A stretch of 64,000 nt of DNA from Blastomyces gilchristii SLH14081 (GCF_000003855.2 NW_003101681.1:1202786-1266785), one strand, 5' to 3'; shown: positions 46,608-60,325, counted from the stretch's first letter. Translations and numbers: made by a program. The notes: generated by a model from the sequence alone, not told the origin.

Positions 46608-48197
46608 GTGCAGAACGGCTGCCATGATCATACGTGTATAAAAAACGTTGAAACAACTGTCCCACCTGGCCAAATGGTATCCCCCAGCGGAACACCTCCA
46701 GATGAGGATATAGTCCAGATAAATGCCACTATGAACGATAATGACGACGTCAATGAGAACGCTATGAACATTCAAAAAGAAGATATTCCCACCTCTTACC
46801 CCCCAGCAACCAAGCTTGCTAAATCCTCGTCTCGCCCGCCTAAACCAAAGAATATCTCCAACCCTCTACAAACTGGAATACTCACCTATCTCAAGAACCA
46901 CCGGCACCAACTCAATATACATACATCTCCTAATCCCGTTTCACTATCAATCCCCCTGCCAAAGAGATTCACAATTTACCCACCTCTCCTTTTACTACCA
47001 TCAAACACATTCTCCTCGCCACCCGAGTGGGCGGCGCTCTACAGTACTCTATCCAACATACAGCGCCAGGAACTTTATGCATGCATAGCTGCATCCTTTG
47101 CATCCAAGGGCATCACGCACATCGCGATGAACGCGCCCATAGCTCCGACTATGACTACGACAGCCACTCCTAGCGTTGAGAATCGTATTCGGAGCCCGTC
47201 AGGGTTGGTGCCTTTGTATGGGGATTTTGGGGCGGGGAGTAATGATGGTGATGAGGATGTATGGGGAGAATGCGAAGACGCTGAAGAAAAAGAAGCCTAT
47301 CCAACAGAGGCGGCGTTGCAGTCTGCGTTGTGGGTTCGTGCGGTGCAGAATCGTGGCATCGTGCAGATTTGGGCGCCGTTGCATTCCATGTTTAGTCGGG
47401 GGAATGTTGTGGAGAAGGCGAGGATTTTGGGGATTGAGTCCCAGTTTGCAGGGCTTGATGATGATGATGATGATGATGGACAGGGGGAGGTGGAGGGGAA
47501 GAGACTACTGGGTCAGCGAGTGGGGGATATTGCGGTTGTTGATATGTATGCTGGCATTGGCTACTTTGTGTTTTCGTACCTGAAGCGAGGGGTCGGGAGG
47601 GTATGGGGCTGGGAGATTAATGGGTGGTCGATTGAAGGGTTATGTAGGGGATGTAAAGATAATGGATGGGGGGTGAAGGTGGTCAAGGTCGATAAGCAAA
47701 CGGGCGAGATAGAAGGGGGAATTGACGGGTTAGTTAGGGAGTTGAGAGAGGAAGATCGTATGGTAGTTTTCCATGGCGATAACAAGTTTGCAGCGGATGT
47801 GTTGAGGGCGCTGAAAGAGGCACTGCAGCAGAGGAAGATGTGGAAGCGCATCCGGCATGTTAACCTTGGGCTATTACCAACTTCTAAGCCGGCATGGGAT
47901 GGGGCTGTGAGGGTTCTGGATATGGAGGCGGGAGGTTGGATACATGTTCACGAAAATGTGGATGTGAAGGATATCAGGATGATGGAAGAGGATATTGTTA
48001 TAGAGATTAATTCTCTACTCCGATCATCTCGAGGTAGCGGACAGCTATCATCGTTCTCTCATTCTTCTATTCCAGCAGCGAAGTGTATCCATGTGGAAAG
48101 AGTTAAAACATATGCCCCAGGCGTGATGCATTGCGTTTTTGACGTTTATATACCACCTTCCCCTGGCTGGTTGGAATCGGGCAATAGATTAACCTGA
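46608..48197 (+). CDS. TRM12: tRNA wybutosine-synthesising protein 2 (Trm12/Tyw2)
   Basis: This enzyme transfers the alpha-amino-alpha-carboxypropyl group of S-adenosylmethionine to 4-demethylwyosine at position 37 of tRNA-Phe, the middle step of wybutosine synthesis. It is one uninterrupted frame of up to 529 aa. The SAM fold shows DIAVVDMYAGIGYFVFSYLK, then a strand ending in the acidic-Asn position WGWEINGWSIEGL, and RHVNLGLLPTSKPAWDGAVR, where the family NLGLLPSS motif lies. The C-terminal strand set is GWIHVHENV and ERVKTYAPGVMHCVFDVYI. An Asp-rich loop from a GAT repeat (about 47457-47478) interrupts the domain ahead of the SAM motif. The start may instead be the ATG at 46674, since the first 22 residues are not conserved in character. 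Confidence 0.9.
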   Translation: MQNGCHDHTCIKNVETTVPPGQMVSPSGTPPDEDIVQINATMNDNDDVNENAMNIQKEDIPTSYPPATKLAKSSSRPPKPKNISNPLQTGILTYLKNHRHQLNIHTSPNPVSLSIPLPKRFTIYPPLLLLPSNTFSSPPEWAALYSTLSNIQRQELYACIAASFASKGITHIAMNAPIAPTMTTTATPSVENRIRSPSGLVPLYGDFGAGSNDGDEDVWGECEDAEEKEAYPTEAALQSALWVRAVQNRGIVQIWAPLHSMFSRGNVVEKARILGIESQFAGLDDDDDDDGQGEVEGKRLLGQRVGDIAVVDMYAGIGYFVFSYLKRGVGRVWGWEINGWSIEGLCRGCKDNGWGVKVVKVDKQTGEIEGGIDGLVRELREEDRMVVFHGDNKFAADVLRALKEALQQRKMWKRIRHVNLGLLPTSKPAWDGAVRVLDMEAGGWIHVHENVDVKDIRMMEEDIVIEINSLLRSSRGSGQLSSFSHSSIPAAKCIHVERVKTYAPGVMHCVFDVYIPPSPGWLESGNRLT

Positions 48198-48505
48198 TGC
48201 GTAGTATATCTATTCAACATTATGAAATCTATAAACCTCCATTCCCTTCTTTTTGATGCTGAGTATATTCAACGAAAGAAAAAAAGAGATAACGTAAAAT
48301 AACATACAATGCATGGGAATATAGTTTACAGAAAATCTCACTCAAACCCATATCACAAACGTGTGCATTCGTATCTTTCTAAACAAGACATTAATGCGTT
48401 TCAAGTATGGCGGCCCCGTAAATAACGGTGTCGCTAAAGCAAAAAAGACAAGAAAACCCAGAATATACAACAAATATAGTGGAAAATATAGGCGCTGAAT
48501 GTCGA
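48198..48505. other. Convergent spacer, no gene
   Basis: This is 308 bp of AT-rich DNA between the stop codons of TRM12 and the EF-hand gene. It presumably holds both poly(A) regions. Nothing else is seen. Confidence 0.5.
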
Positions 48506-49175
48506 CTATGCCGACGGGCTCTTAAGGAACTTGGCAGGAATGTTAGTTTCCACGATGACCATTTTTTGGAGATTGGCTAGTCGAATCTGAGCGTCCTCGG
48601 CATGGTCATGTTGCCGAAAGTGTTCAATGTCCTCGGGGTGCGTTAGGTCTTCCTCCGTTGCTCCGTCGCCGTGGTATTTCTCAAAATGGTGTATCTCATA
48701 TTCGTATTCCAAGTCGCCATGATGTCCCGGTCCCGTGCCAAAGTCTGGCAGCCTCTTTCCCTCGCGAGACAGGCGCATCCATTCGTGCTGCGATATAACA
48801 CCCGTTTTCTGGGGGTCGAAGATGCTGAATATCTCCTTGAGGATCTGCTGTTTGCGCTCTTCTGCCAGGTGGGCGTTCGACTTGTCGTCAAGTCCGTAAG
48901 TTCTGCGAACTTCGTCCACTGTCCAAACTCCTGAGTCGTCGTAGTCGTGAAGCATGAAAAACGAACCAGGGTCAAAGTTGGAGATGTGATGTTCCTCTAG
49001 ATTTATTCCGCAATCAGCAACTAAGCTCCCTGCATTCCACAGCGATAGTTATATGATCCCGCTTACCTATCATGTGTCGTGTCGCCCAGTCTGTAACATC
49101 ACCAGCATCGTCGTGAGATCCATGCGCGAGACATAACCTTGTCACTGCTAGGAATGCTAATAGAAACCGAATCAT
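48506..49175 (-). CDS. Secretory-pathway EF-hand protein, Ssp120/nucleobindin-like
   Basis: This is a small calcium-binding protein of the ER/Golgi lumen. Two exons, 49175-49067 and 48996-48506, give 199 aa. The first 17 residues (MIRFLLAFLAVTRLCLA) are a clean signal peptide, followed by HGSHDDAGDVTDWATRHMI. The intron junction restores EEHHISNFDPGSFFMLHDYD. Two EF-hand loops are visible: DYDDSGVWTVDE, and a less ideal DPQKTGVISQHE. A His/Glu-rich tail follows. The HDYD...W...E style and the overall layout match the fungal Ssp120 family, relatives of animal nucleobindin. No HDEL retention signal is present at the C-terminus (ends KSPSA), so it may be secreted or retained through partners. 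Confidence 0.85.
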
Positions 49176-49911
49176 GTTGCAGATGTCAGAATCCCGTAGT
49201 GAGCACAAACCAAAGCCGCGTAGTTATAGCGACGTAGATTTCACGGTGTGTTGTGTCTCCTTATTCCATATGATAATGTTGTTAACAGCAAAGGTGTTGG
49301 CTGATACCACGTACTAGTATTCTCCGTACATATTTAACTGTACAAGCAGCGATTGCCACGATAGGAATGTTCCTCGTGTGTAAGAAGCGTTCTATTTTAG
49401 CTCTCAATCAAAAAGATAACTCACTATAGCATTTGTTGATTACTATATAAGCGAATCTGCATGTAAGTAAGGTAAATTTTCAAGCATATAACTAACATAT
49501 AGAATAACCAGGTGAGTGTGTATGTATGTGTATGGTCCCTATGGTATTGCCGGTGTATTTGTCCTCAGCATGTCAAAGTATTTGCATTGTTTGCATCACC
49601 TATCCCACGAGCGCCAATGTCAACCGGAACTCAATCCGCCCACGATCCCGACATCACCGCATGTAAATACCAACTTTCTAACTATCTCACCTTACAGCGC
49701 GCAACGCGACTTTCAATGCCGCTCAATCGCCTTGCTCCTGCCAGCTATCTCTGATACTACGAAAGGCAACGACCTTTAAAGGTCTCCTGGATTCAATTCG
49801 GCGGAATCTCTACCCGGAGAACGACTCTCGAGTGACCCACCTTGCCCTCTAATTTCTCGCAAAAACCCCTCCTCTCCATTCCCGCCCTTCAATGATGCCG
49901 ATATAGATATA
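49176..49911. other. Divergent spacer, no gene
   Basis: This region lies between the outward-facing EF-hand gene and the orphan mitochondrial gene. It is AT-rich from 49240 to 49520. The 80-codon frames near 49512-49779 overlap each other and carry no domain. Confidence 0.45.
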
Positions 49912-52293
49912 ATGCAAAGTCTCTGGTCTAGAACTGCCCTGTCGACTGGGTCATGTCGATGTGTCTCCTGTCTGCGCAGCGGCTCCAATGCTGTTGCTGG
50001 ACAATCTGGCACTGCTGCCAGCCGGCGGAGGCTCTACATCGGCAACTCCGTCACACTGCTTTATTCCGCTATCTTTGCAACAGCCGTGATGTTCGACGCA
50101 GATGCGAAAACTAAACGACGGACTGAATTGGAAAAGAAAATTGAAGCTGTGAAAGAGGAGGTGGAGCAATTGCGCATCGAGGAACTTCGGATACTGAATG
50201 GGCTTGCTGTCCGGAGAAAAGTGCGGCAGCTTCCTCTTCCATTGCAACGAAGGCAATACAGCACAGTTGCTGCTACTGCGACAAAGAGCTCTGCGTCAAT
50301 TGAAAAGTATCAAGGTGTAGGCTCCTTCCCAATTGAGCGCTCTGAATACCAGGAACCGCCCGCATTTAAAGACCGACCGGAAATGATCACAGACGTTTTT
50401 GAAAAGGGGTCAGCCAAGAAGAGAGATCCAACGGACGAAAATGAACGTTTTCAGAGACAGTATGATTTAGCTGGGCAAGATGTTCTTCGAGAAAGAGCGA
50501 TTCAACTCCTTGCAATACGGCAACTTGCCATAAAATTGCTCCTTCGACCCAGCATCGCTCATTCATACGGCGAAGTGGTTGCAGATTATGGGGAAGAGTT
50601 TGACCACCCTAAATTTAAAACCCAAGACTATCTTATCGAATTGCACGCGCTAAAAAGGCGGATCACTCGCCTGAGGTTTCGGAGGGACGAATCATACGAT
50701 GATCTGGTGAAAAATATAACGATTCAAGAGCAGTCAGCCCTTCAACAAGAACGCCAGGAATTACACAATAATCTCCAAGCCGCCTTTGAATCATATAATC
50801 GAAAAAATATTTCCCTCCAGAGGTTACTTTTAATAGCCTCTGAGAATTTACTGGCATCGGAGGAACCGATTTTGGCGCAGACTGTTGAACTGATGATTAC
50901 GCAATTTACACGATCTAAACATAACGATCTTGTAAAGATGGTTATCGACTCCCTATTTCCTAACAGGATCAGGATGACTCCTCCTGTCATTGTTTCCGCT
51001 ATAAACTTTTTCAACAAAACCAAGGATCTCTTCGGTTTCGACGGCCTCCTACGCTTACTCCAGGGGAACAGTTTTCCTGTGAATATACCCGTGTTATGGG
51101 AAACAGTCAGTGTTGGAGACGTTCAAGTTGCCGTTCCACCAAAGCCTCGTCACCCATTTGTGATGAGTGCTCTCATCTCTGCTAGTCTTAGTTTCAACCA
51201 GCCCCAAAACGCTGACGCCTACCTCCATATCCTTCGAGAATCTGGCTACAATGAAGGAGCTCAGGTCTTGGGTTCTTACCTTCGATTTTACACGGTATCA
51301 CCGAACTGGCGAAAGGGTGGCTACATTCTGTTACGATCCGTCGCTTTCATTATGTCTACAAAAGCTCATTTTGGAAACGCCATTAACCGATTAATCCTCT
51401 ACATGGTGGCCTTCTGCAACTCGTGCGGAAAGAATGAACTCTCTGAAGCTATCGTCAAAGCTGCTGTGGAGACTGGAATAGATTGGAGACCAAGTTACAA
51501 CAAGAGAGATCTTCGGAGCTCAGTTAAAGCGGCTCTAAAACAGTGGAGCACGGCTGCCGAGCACGCTTCCACAGATATTCCCGCCAGTAGGCCTTTGGGG
51601 CAGCGATGCTACGATTTCGCAAAACAAATAGAGCAAAGTATACGAGTGACGATCGAGTACAGTGAACAAACGCCGTCGAATAATCTCCAACAATCTCGGG
51701 AACGGGTCGAAAGGAGTTTCGATGTGCGGCATGCGGGCCAGATTTCTGAATCGCAGGATCGTGACCCAACATCTGGTAGTAGACCTTATCCTGCGAACGA
51801 TGAGTTGCGATCGACCAAGCCGAAAGAAGCAGGGGATTTGGCTCGAAGTTCACGCCGTAAGGCCGAACATCCCCAGGCCCAGAATAGCCAGCCCGATGAG
51901 GGACCAGCTGAAAAGAACATAGTAAGATTCTTTCTGAGGAAACCGGAAGAAGAACGTGTAAAAGCTCCACAATCTACCGAAGAGATGAGAAGAAGACGTT
52001 TCCAGGAGGACTACCGGTCATTGTTCCATTCGCTGGGAGTCTCTAAAAGGACCATTCTTGACTTCCAGCGGGAGCTAAATGAGCACGAGCTTCGGGTTCA
52101 TGCTTCTGAATTACCAGCTGCAGAATCCAAAACAGGATTGCTCCCGGAGGAAGCTTGCGGTTCACTATTCTATTCGCTCGCGCTTTCTCAGAAAATTATT
52201 GGAGACTTGCAGCGCGAAGTGGACGAATCTGGCCTTCACATTCACACTTCAGGGGCGCCAATCGAGAGAAGGGTTGAATTGCTGGAGAGTTGA
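49912..52293 (+). CDS. Orphan mitochondrial membrane protein, 793 aa
   Basis: I do not recognise a named family. It is a single frame of 793 aa. The N-terminal 40 residues are basic and Ser-rich with no acid (MQSLWSRTALSTGSCRCVSC), as in a mitochondrial presequence. A hydrophobic segment (VTLLYSAIFATAVMF, about 47-61) is followed by a coiled coil (KRRTELEKKIEAVKEEVEQL). The centre, about 180-560, is helical with repeat-like spacing reminiscent of PPR-related organellar RNA proteins (FNKTKDLFGFDGLLRLLQGN; NQPQNADAYLHILRESGYN). A disordered linker precedes two similar C-terminal copies of a 33-residue motif at about 703-735 and 751-783. An inner-membrane-bound factor in mitochondrial gene expression is the best guess, at low certainty. 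Confidence 0.7.
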   Translation: MQSLWSRTALSTGSCRCVSCLRSGSNAVAGQSGTAASRRRLYIGNSVTLLYSAIFATAVMFDADAKTKRRTELEKKIEAVKEEVEQLRIEELRILNGLAVRRKVRQLPLPLQRRQYSTVAATATKSSASIEKYQGVGSFPIERSEYQEPPAFKDRPEMITDVFEKGSAKKRDPTDENERFQRQYDLAGQDVLRERAIQLLAIRQLAIKLLLRPSIAHSYGEVVADYGEEFDHPKFKTQDYLIELHALKRRITRLRFRRDESYDDLVKNITIQEQSALQQERQELHNNLQAAFESYNRKNISLQRLLLIASENLLASEEPILAQTVELMITQFTRSKHNDLVKMVIDSLFPNRIRMTPPVIVSAINFFNKTKDLFGFDGLLRLLQGNSFPVNIPVLWETVSVGDVQVAVPPKPRHPFVMSALISASLSFNQPQNADAYLHILRESGYNEGAQVLGSYLRFYTVSPNWRKGGYILLRSVAFIMSTKAHFGNAINRLILYMVAFCNSCGKNELSEAIVKAAVETGIDWRPSYNKRDLRSSVKAALKQWSTAAEHASTDIPASRPLGQRCYDFAKQIEQSIRVTIEYSEQTPSNNLQQSRERVERSFDVRHAGQISESQDRDPTSGSRPYPANDELRSTKPKEAGDLARSSRRKAEHPQAQNSQPDEGPAEKNIVRFFLRKPEEERVKAPQSTEEMRRRRFQEDYRSLFHSLGVSKRTILDFQRELNEHELRVHASELPAAESKTGLLPEEACGSLFYSLALSQKIIGDLQREVDESGLHIHTSGAPIERRVELLES

Positions 52294-53507
52294 TGACTGG
52301 ATTTTTACATCCGTGAAACACCAGACTTTGCGCATTTATGCGATCATCCTACATCCACGAATACAAATACATACGAAGAAAGCCTTGTTCAGATGACAAC
52401 GTCCGGCAACGACGACTGAAATCGAAAAGCTCGAAGTCATGATATGGATTTCACGACATCCTAGTTTATCACCTTGGATTGAAGAGTGAAGATAAGAGAT
52501 GTCTTGTTTCAAAAACCGCCATCAAAACAGCCATGCCATGGTCATTCCGTAGCTCACTAAGCACCCTTACGAACATATGCTTTTTCCCAAATCCTCAATT
52601 TCATTCCCTACCATCCCCTAACCCACCAGGTCTTCCCTTTTTAACCTGGTTGAAGGGCATAATAGTGCTAGTACTTCTTGACTCGACGTACCCTTTTTCT
52701 TTTCTTTTTTTTCTTTACGTTTCACTATTTTTGACACCAATCTATCATTCCTAGACTTGATTTAGCTCGGAACCGGTTGCAAATCTCACACGGAGTATGA
52801 TAGGGAAGAGAGGGTAATGTAATCTTCTGCCACTCTGATTGTTGGATATATAGGGAGGGAGTTCTGTGTGGTTGGTCTATGCATGTACTGTACAATAGGT
52901 GGAGGAGTATATCTATATCTCACTAAAACAAATTTATCCATATTCTCTCTTCTCTTCTTAGGTTTGAATCGCCCTAGTTCAATGATCATCCTTCTCTGGT
53001 TTGCGAGCTACATGAAGAGACGGCGATCGACGTAGTTCTCTTGCTTTCCGTTTCTATGTTATAACGCAACGTATAGGAACGTAGGAGGGAATCGTTTTCA
53101 ATATGAAAAGGCTTCTATATATGTAATCTAGAAATGGTATTCGCCGAGTGAAGACCTGCGGGAGAGAAAAAAGATAAAATCCACGGCGAGAAGGCTTTGT
53201 AGAGATCCAGGAGAAACTTCATAAAGGCAGGAAACCACAAAATTGAAGAATAAAAAAGAAGATGGACTCCGTATTTCTGATACTTAAAAAACAAAACACA
53301 CAAGCCTTTTTGAAAACAAGCAGTATGTATACCCATAATTCTAAGACCCTTTCTTTCCTTCTCGTCCATATTTTAACAGGTAAATAAGGAAAATAACCCA
53401 CGCGCGGCTGCCGCTCATATCAGCGAACATATGTTTTGTAATAGGTATGGAATGGAGTATGTAAAGGATTTGCGAGGAGAAATGAACGAGATCCGTGTTT
53501 TATTTTG
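52294..53507. other. 1.2-kb convergent spacer, no gene
   Basis: This region lies between the stop codons of the orphan mitochondrial gene and PRP43. It is T-rich near 52690-52730 and AT-rich up to 53400. No supported gene, repeat or RNA feature is seen. Confidence 0.5.
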
Positions 53508-55972
<2,465 letters not shown>

Positions 55973-56604
55973 AGTCATCAGTTCCAACGCGGCGGATTCT
56001 CGAGGGTCTGCGGGATTGCGCACGCACCGAGATGGAAATTGGACGGTTGTTGTGTTGTATGCTGAGAATGCTGAGAGCCAACCGGGAAAAAAAAGATAAA
56101 CCCAGACGCCAACAAGAGCAGGTTTAACCGAGAGCTGCTTCGCCTAAACTTCCCCTTTTGGCCTCGCAACAAACAGCCTCACGCTTCACTCTAACTTATT
56201 AAATATTCAAAAACTTCCAAACAACCGAGAAAAACTTCAACTTCGGCTGCTTCAACATCTTCATCCACGGCGGAACCCTGTGGGTTGTCGCTCCTTTCCT
56301 CGCTTCCATCGAAATATACTGCTCTCACCCAGGGGATGAAGCGCAATTGAACCATAATGGATGCTTGATTTTTGTTTAATCTTCCTTTTTCCCAGACCTA
56401 TTTTAATGTTTTCCCTTGCTTTATACAACCCCTCCTAGCTAATAGAATTGAATTGCAAGTCCTTAATGCTTTGATTTTCAGTATTTGTTATTTCTTTTTT
56501 AAAAGTTTTCTAGTTTTGCGCACTGGCTAGCTATATATGCGCTCTTCCCGCCCAGTTACTACAACTTTCTAGCTGATAGCCTGCTGCCGTTCGATTGTTG
56601 CACT
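55973..56604. promoter_or_regulatory. Divergent promoter region, PRP43 / SKB1
   Basis: This is 632 bp between outward-facing start codons. It is TC-rich toward SKB1 (TTTAATCTTCCTTTTTCCC) with T runs at 56490-56510. No defined site can be supported. Confidence 0.45.
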
Positions 56605-59600
56605 ATGGAGCCTCACGGTGATTTGGCCCCGGCTTTTTGCATTGGACAACATGAAACCCGACGGACTGTGCCGGTATCGCCTCAGCTAGTCCAGTTGGCG
56701 CAAGAGGGTAATGTACGTATTTTGGTAAACCTATGTGTTTGCACTTCACATTTGCACTCCCATTTGCTAATTACCTACTCAGTACGATCTGCTCACAACC
56801 CCTATCACAACTCCGGTTTTCCATTCCCGTATCCTCACATTGCTCTCTACCCATCTATCCGACTCCCGTCCACCGGTTTGCGATGCTACTTTAACTTTGG
56901 GAACGTCGCATAATACTAGCCCTGTGACGATACCACCACTTTTGCCCGAAGATACCTTCTTGACCCCGAATGAGTCCACAAGTCAGTTGGTTGGTGTCAC
57001 TAGTTCTTGGATAGATCTCTGCTCGCCAGATCCGTTGATAGCGGATATATCCCGCCAAATATTGAGCCTGGAGATTTCCTATGCAGCGTTTTGTGGCGTC
57101 AGTTTCGTTATTATCCCCGGCCCAAGATTACACCATGGAAACGTGCATGGGGAAGGCCTGATGTACTATGCTCGCGCCGTTCAGGATGTTTTGAACGTCG
57201 GGCTCTACATACAAGTGCACATCTGGTTTAGTATGGTAGATAATCCAGACCTGGAAACAAACGATGTTGGTGACCTCGCCCCCTTTGCTAGGGCGGAATA
57301 TCTCAGCGCAAGAGACGATCTGGCTCCTAAGTTGGATTTATTCGGTACATGGGAAGCTTGGGACGTCATCAGGAAATTGTGTAGATATCATTCGAGACTT
57401 TTTGTAGGTAAGAATAAAAAAATATATATTATTGCTATTTCTCATATGTCCCTTAGCACAACTTTAAACCCAGTGGTGTGACCGTGAAATGAGGCAATTG
57501 CTTTGCGGGAAATTTTTACTGATTTGGATGGAACAGCGTTATCAATCCCAAAGCATCTTCCGCCCATGTCTGTACAGTCACGATGGCATTCTGAACAGGT
57601 CCACATCCTCACAATCGCAGGGTCGTCATTCATCAAGAACCAGAAAGGCTACCCAGTCTTGTCCAAAGCCCACCAGGCCATGATTTCTCGGATGATGCGA
57701 CTCCGTACTCCGCCATGGATTATCTTGTGCGACGTTGGCCCAATTGCTGGTCTTGAGGTTGGCCAAGCAGGTTCAGAGACAGAGTCCACCCGGACAATCA
57801 GCTCTAAAGTTGAGTCGGATAAAGACGCTCCTACTCCCGCGGAGGCGCACCAACACTTCAAATCAGGCTCAAACAAGAAGAATTTTGACCCAACCCCTCA
57901 CCTGTCCTATATGAGGAATCTCCAACAGAAACAGCCTGCTCGGACTCCTATGGAGCGATTTGGAATTGGGTATCAAGATTATTTACAGGCTCCTCTCCAA
58001 CCCCTTACCGTTAACTTGGAAAGCATAACTTATGAGGTGTTCGAGAAAGATCCCATTAAATATGAATGGTATGAGCGTGCAATTGCCAAGGCGTTGAAGG
58101 ATTGGGCGGAACAGGGGAAACCAACTTGCCACCCAGAGGGACATGTGGTCGTTGCTGTAGTTGGCGCTGGTCGAGGTCCTCTGGTAACCCGAGCTATTCG
58201 CGCGAGCGTTGAAACAGGCGTTGCCATTGAAATTTGGGTTGTGGAGAAAAATCCTAACGCCTTTGTTTTATTACAAAGACACAACGAGAGCTTGTGGGGT
58301 GGCTGTGTGAACTTGGTGAAATCAGATATGCGCAGTTGGAAGGGGCCGCACCGTTTAGCACCCGTGTCTGGTAAGCATCCCAAGCTCCATTGTGGGAAAC
58401 ATGCAACAGAGACTAAAAAAGGTTCCAGGAGATTCCAACGAGCCACCCAAAATTATCCACACACCAATAGATATATTAGTTTCAGAGCTACTTGGGTCGT
58501 TTGGAGACAATGAGTTATCCCCGGAATGCTTGGACGGCGTCACCCATCTACTCAACCCTGTTAATGGAATTTCGATCCCAGCGTCATACTCTGCACACCT
58601 TTCACCCATTTCATCCCCACGCCTCCATGCAGACGTTACCAACCAATCAATCACCAATCCCGCAGCGCCAGAAACTCCCTATGTCGTTATGTTACATGCG
58701 TTCGATTTCCTCTCCACTATCCAACAACAACCCGCAGCACCAACGAAAAGCACCGGTGCTAGCAAACCGACAAGCGGAGCCGGAGGAGGTCAGAGTACTC
58801 CAGGTGGTGGAACCACATCGCCATCACCGCTCGTTGAACCACCAACGCCAATCATCCAATCAGCCTGGTCGTTCTCGCATCCCAACGCCAATATTCCCCC
58901 CCACTCCCCGCTTTCATCGACAATTTCCAACGAACACAACGTTCGACGAACCAGATTGACATTTCCCTGCCGGGAACGGGGCACATGCCATGGCCTAGCC
59001 GGCTACTTCGAGACAGTTCTATATGAGGGTGTTGAGCTATCGACGAATCCAGTGACGATGGACGCGAAGAGCGCTGGCATGATTAGTTGGTTCCCGATAT
59101 ACTTTCCGCTCAAGGTATGTCAAACATATTTCTACTATTATTTATTATCTTAATTAGTTTCCTCCCCTCCCCTCCCCAAACTGAGCTGAGAGTACCGCCG
59201 AGAAATAATTCACTATTGTGTATCGCATACATCTGGCTTCTCTCTTCGACCCTCTACTGTAATTGTAGTGCCATGCGACAGTGATTAAATGATAATTGTG
59301 CTCAGTAAAAAACATATCCNNNNNNNNNNNNNNNNNNNNNNNNNNNNNNNNNNNNNNNNNNNNNNNNNNNNNNNNNNNNNNNNNNNNNNNNNNNNNNNNN
59401 NNNNNNNNNNNNNNNNNNNTTCAGAAGCAAACAACTAAACCAACCCACAAACAGACCCCCCTCACGTCCCTCCACTCCGAAATCGTCGTAACAATGTACC
59501 GCCAAACCGATAACCGAAAAGGTCTGGTACGAATGGATCGTCGAGGTATTTGCGCTGGATACATCGGCGTCACCGTCATCGCCATCTTCATCATCGGTCG

Positions 59601-59801
59601 CAGCAACAACCACTGCCATGTCGAGCAGCGGTGCCTCATCGCCATCGCCGCAGGATTATTCCCTATCATCATCATCATCGCTATCCGCGGCCGGGGAAAG
59701 GCGTGGATTCCGACAAGGGCAAAACTCCCGGAGGGGTGAAGAGGGTTCGTGTTGCGATGAGTGAGTTGCATTCGAGTATTAAGGATGGGTGTTTGATGTG
59801 A
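56605..59801 (+). CDS. SKB1: Protein arginine methyltransferase PRMT5 (Skb1/Hsl7), last exon frameshifted
   Basis: This is a type II arginine methyltransferase making symmetric dimethylarginine, with roles in cell-cycle and polarity control. Exons are 56605-56712, 56783-57407, 57537-58370, 58429-59114 and 59455-59801. The first four join in frame. They show the N-terminal TIM-barrel, then the Rossmann domain with VVAVVGAGRGPLVTRAIRA, and the catalytic double-E motif SELLGSFGDNELSPECLDG. The beta-barrel follows to GMISWFPIYFPLK. The last intron (59115-59454) contains the 100-N gap. The final exon starts TPLTSLHSEIVVTMYRQTDNRK in one frame, continues VWYEWIVEVFALD in the next and ends MSELHSSIKDGCLM in the third. 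So two single-base shifts are present. The first is in CGAAAAGG at 59515-59522; the second is somewhere in 59555-59710. Sequencing error beside the gap is likelier than true loss. Corrected length would be about 865 aa. Confidence 0.88.
59320..59419. other. Assembly gap, 100 N
   Basis: Exactly 100 undetermined bases, the conventional placeholder for a gap of unknown size. It falls inside the last intron of SKB1, so the true intron length is unknown. Confidence 0.99.
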
Positions 59802-60325
59802 AATTGTGTTGGTATATGAAAAGGGGGAAATAGGATATTTTTTCTTTGATATATGGTTAACACATCTATTTATATCTATGCGCCTTAAGTTGATCCAGAT
59901 GGCTGGCTACCCCTGAATTAACATCTCACGACATACTGTACGTCTCATCTGTCATCTTGAACAAAAATTCAAAAATCAACAATGGGCCAGAAGCAATCGA
60001 CGAGGCAAATAATATGAATCTAAATATCTAATCTCTAACTACTATCGTACTACCCTCTTTCTCCCTTCCCAGCTAGCACCAGCACCCTATCAAGCTCAGT
60101 TAAAAATACGACTAACTTTCTCACCCCCGTTTCTACCCATGCTCTTAACAAACGTTCACGCACTTTAAGGCTCTATCTACTATACCCCCAACCTTCACAA
60201 ATCCCATACGACTTTGAAGAATTAAGCTCGGCCAACGGTGCTAGAAAGCAAGAAACCATTTAAGGTCAAGGTCACCACCACCACGGTGAGTTCCTTTCCC
60301 TTCCTTTCCCTTTTTTTTTCCCCCT
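59802..60325. other. Convergent spacer, no gene
   Basis: This is 524 bp between the SKB1 stop and the stop of the NUC-2-like gene. It contains pyrimidine-rich runs (CCCTTCCTTTCCCTTTTTTTT, ending near 60320). No further feature is seen. Confidence 0.5.

Noticed and set aside
46374..46775. 133-codon minus-strand frame at the TRM12 start
   Set aside because: It overlaps the TRM12 N-terminus and AT-rich promoter DNA, with no domain and no splice support.
59296..59739. Separate gene spanning the assembly gap
   Set aside because: The frame runs through the Ns by definition; its real content is the last exon of SKB1.
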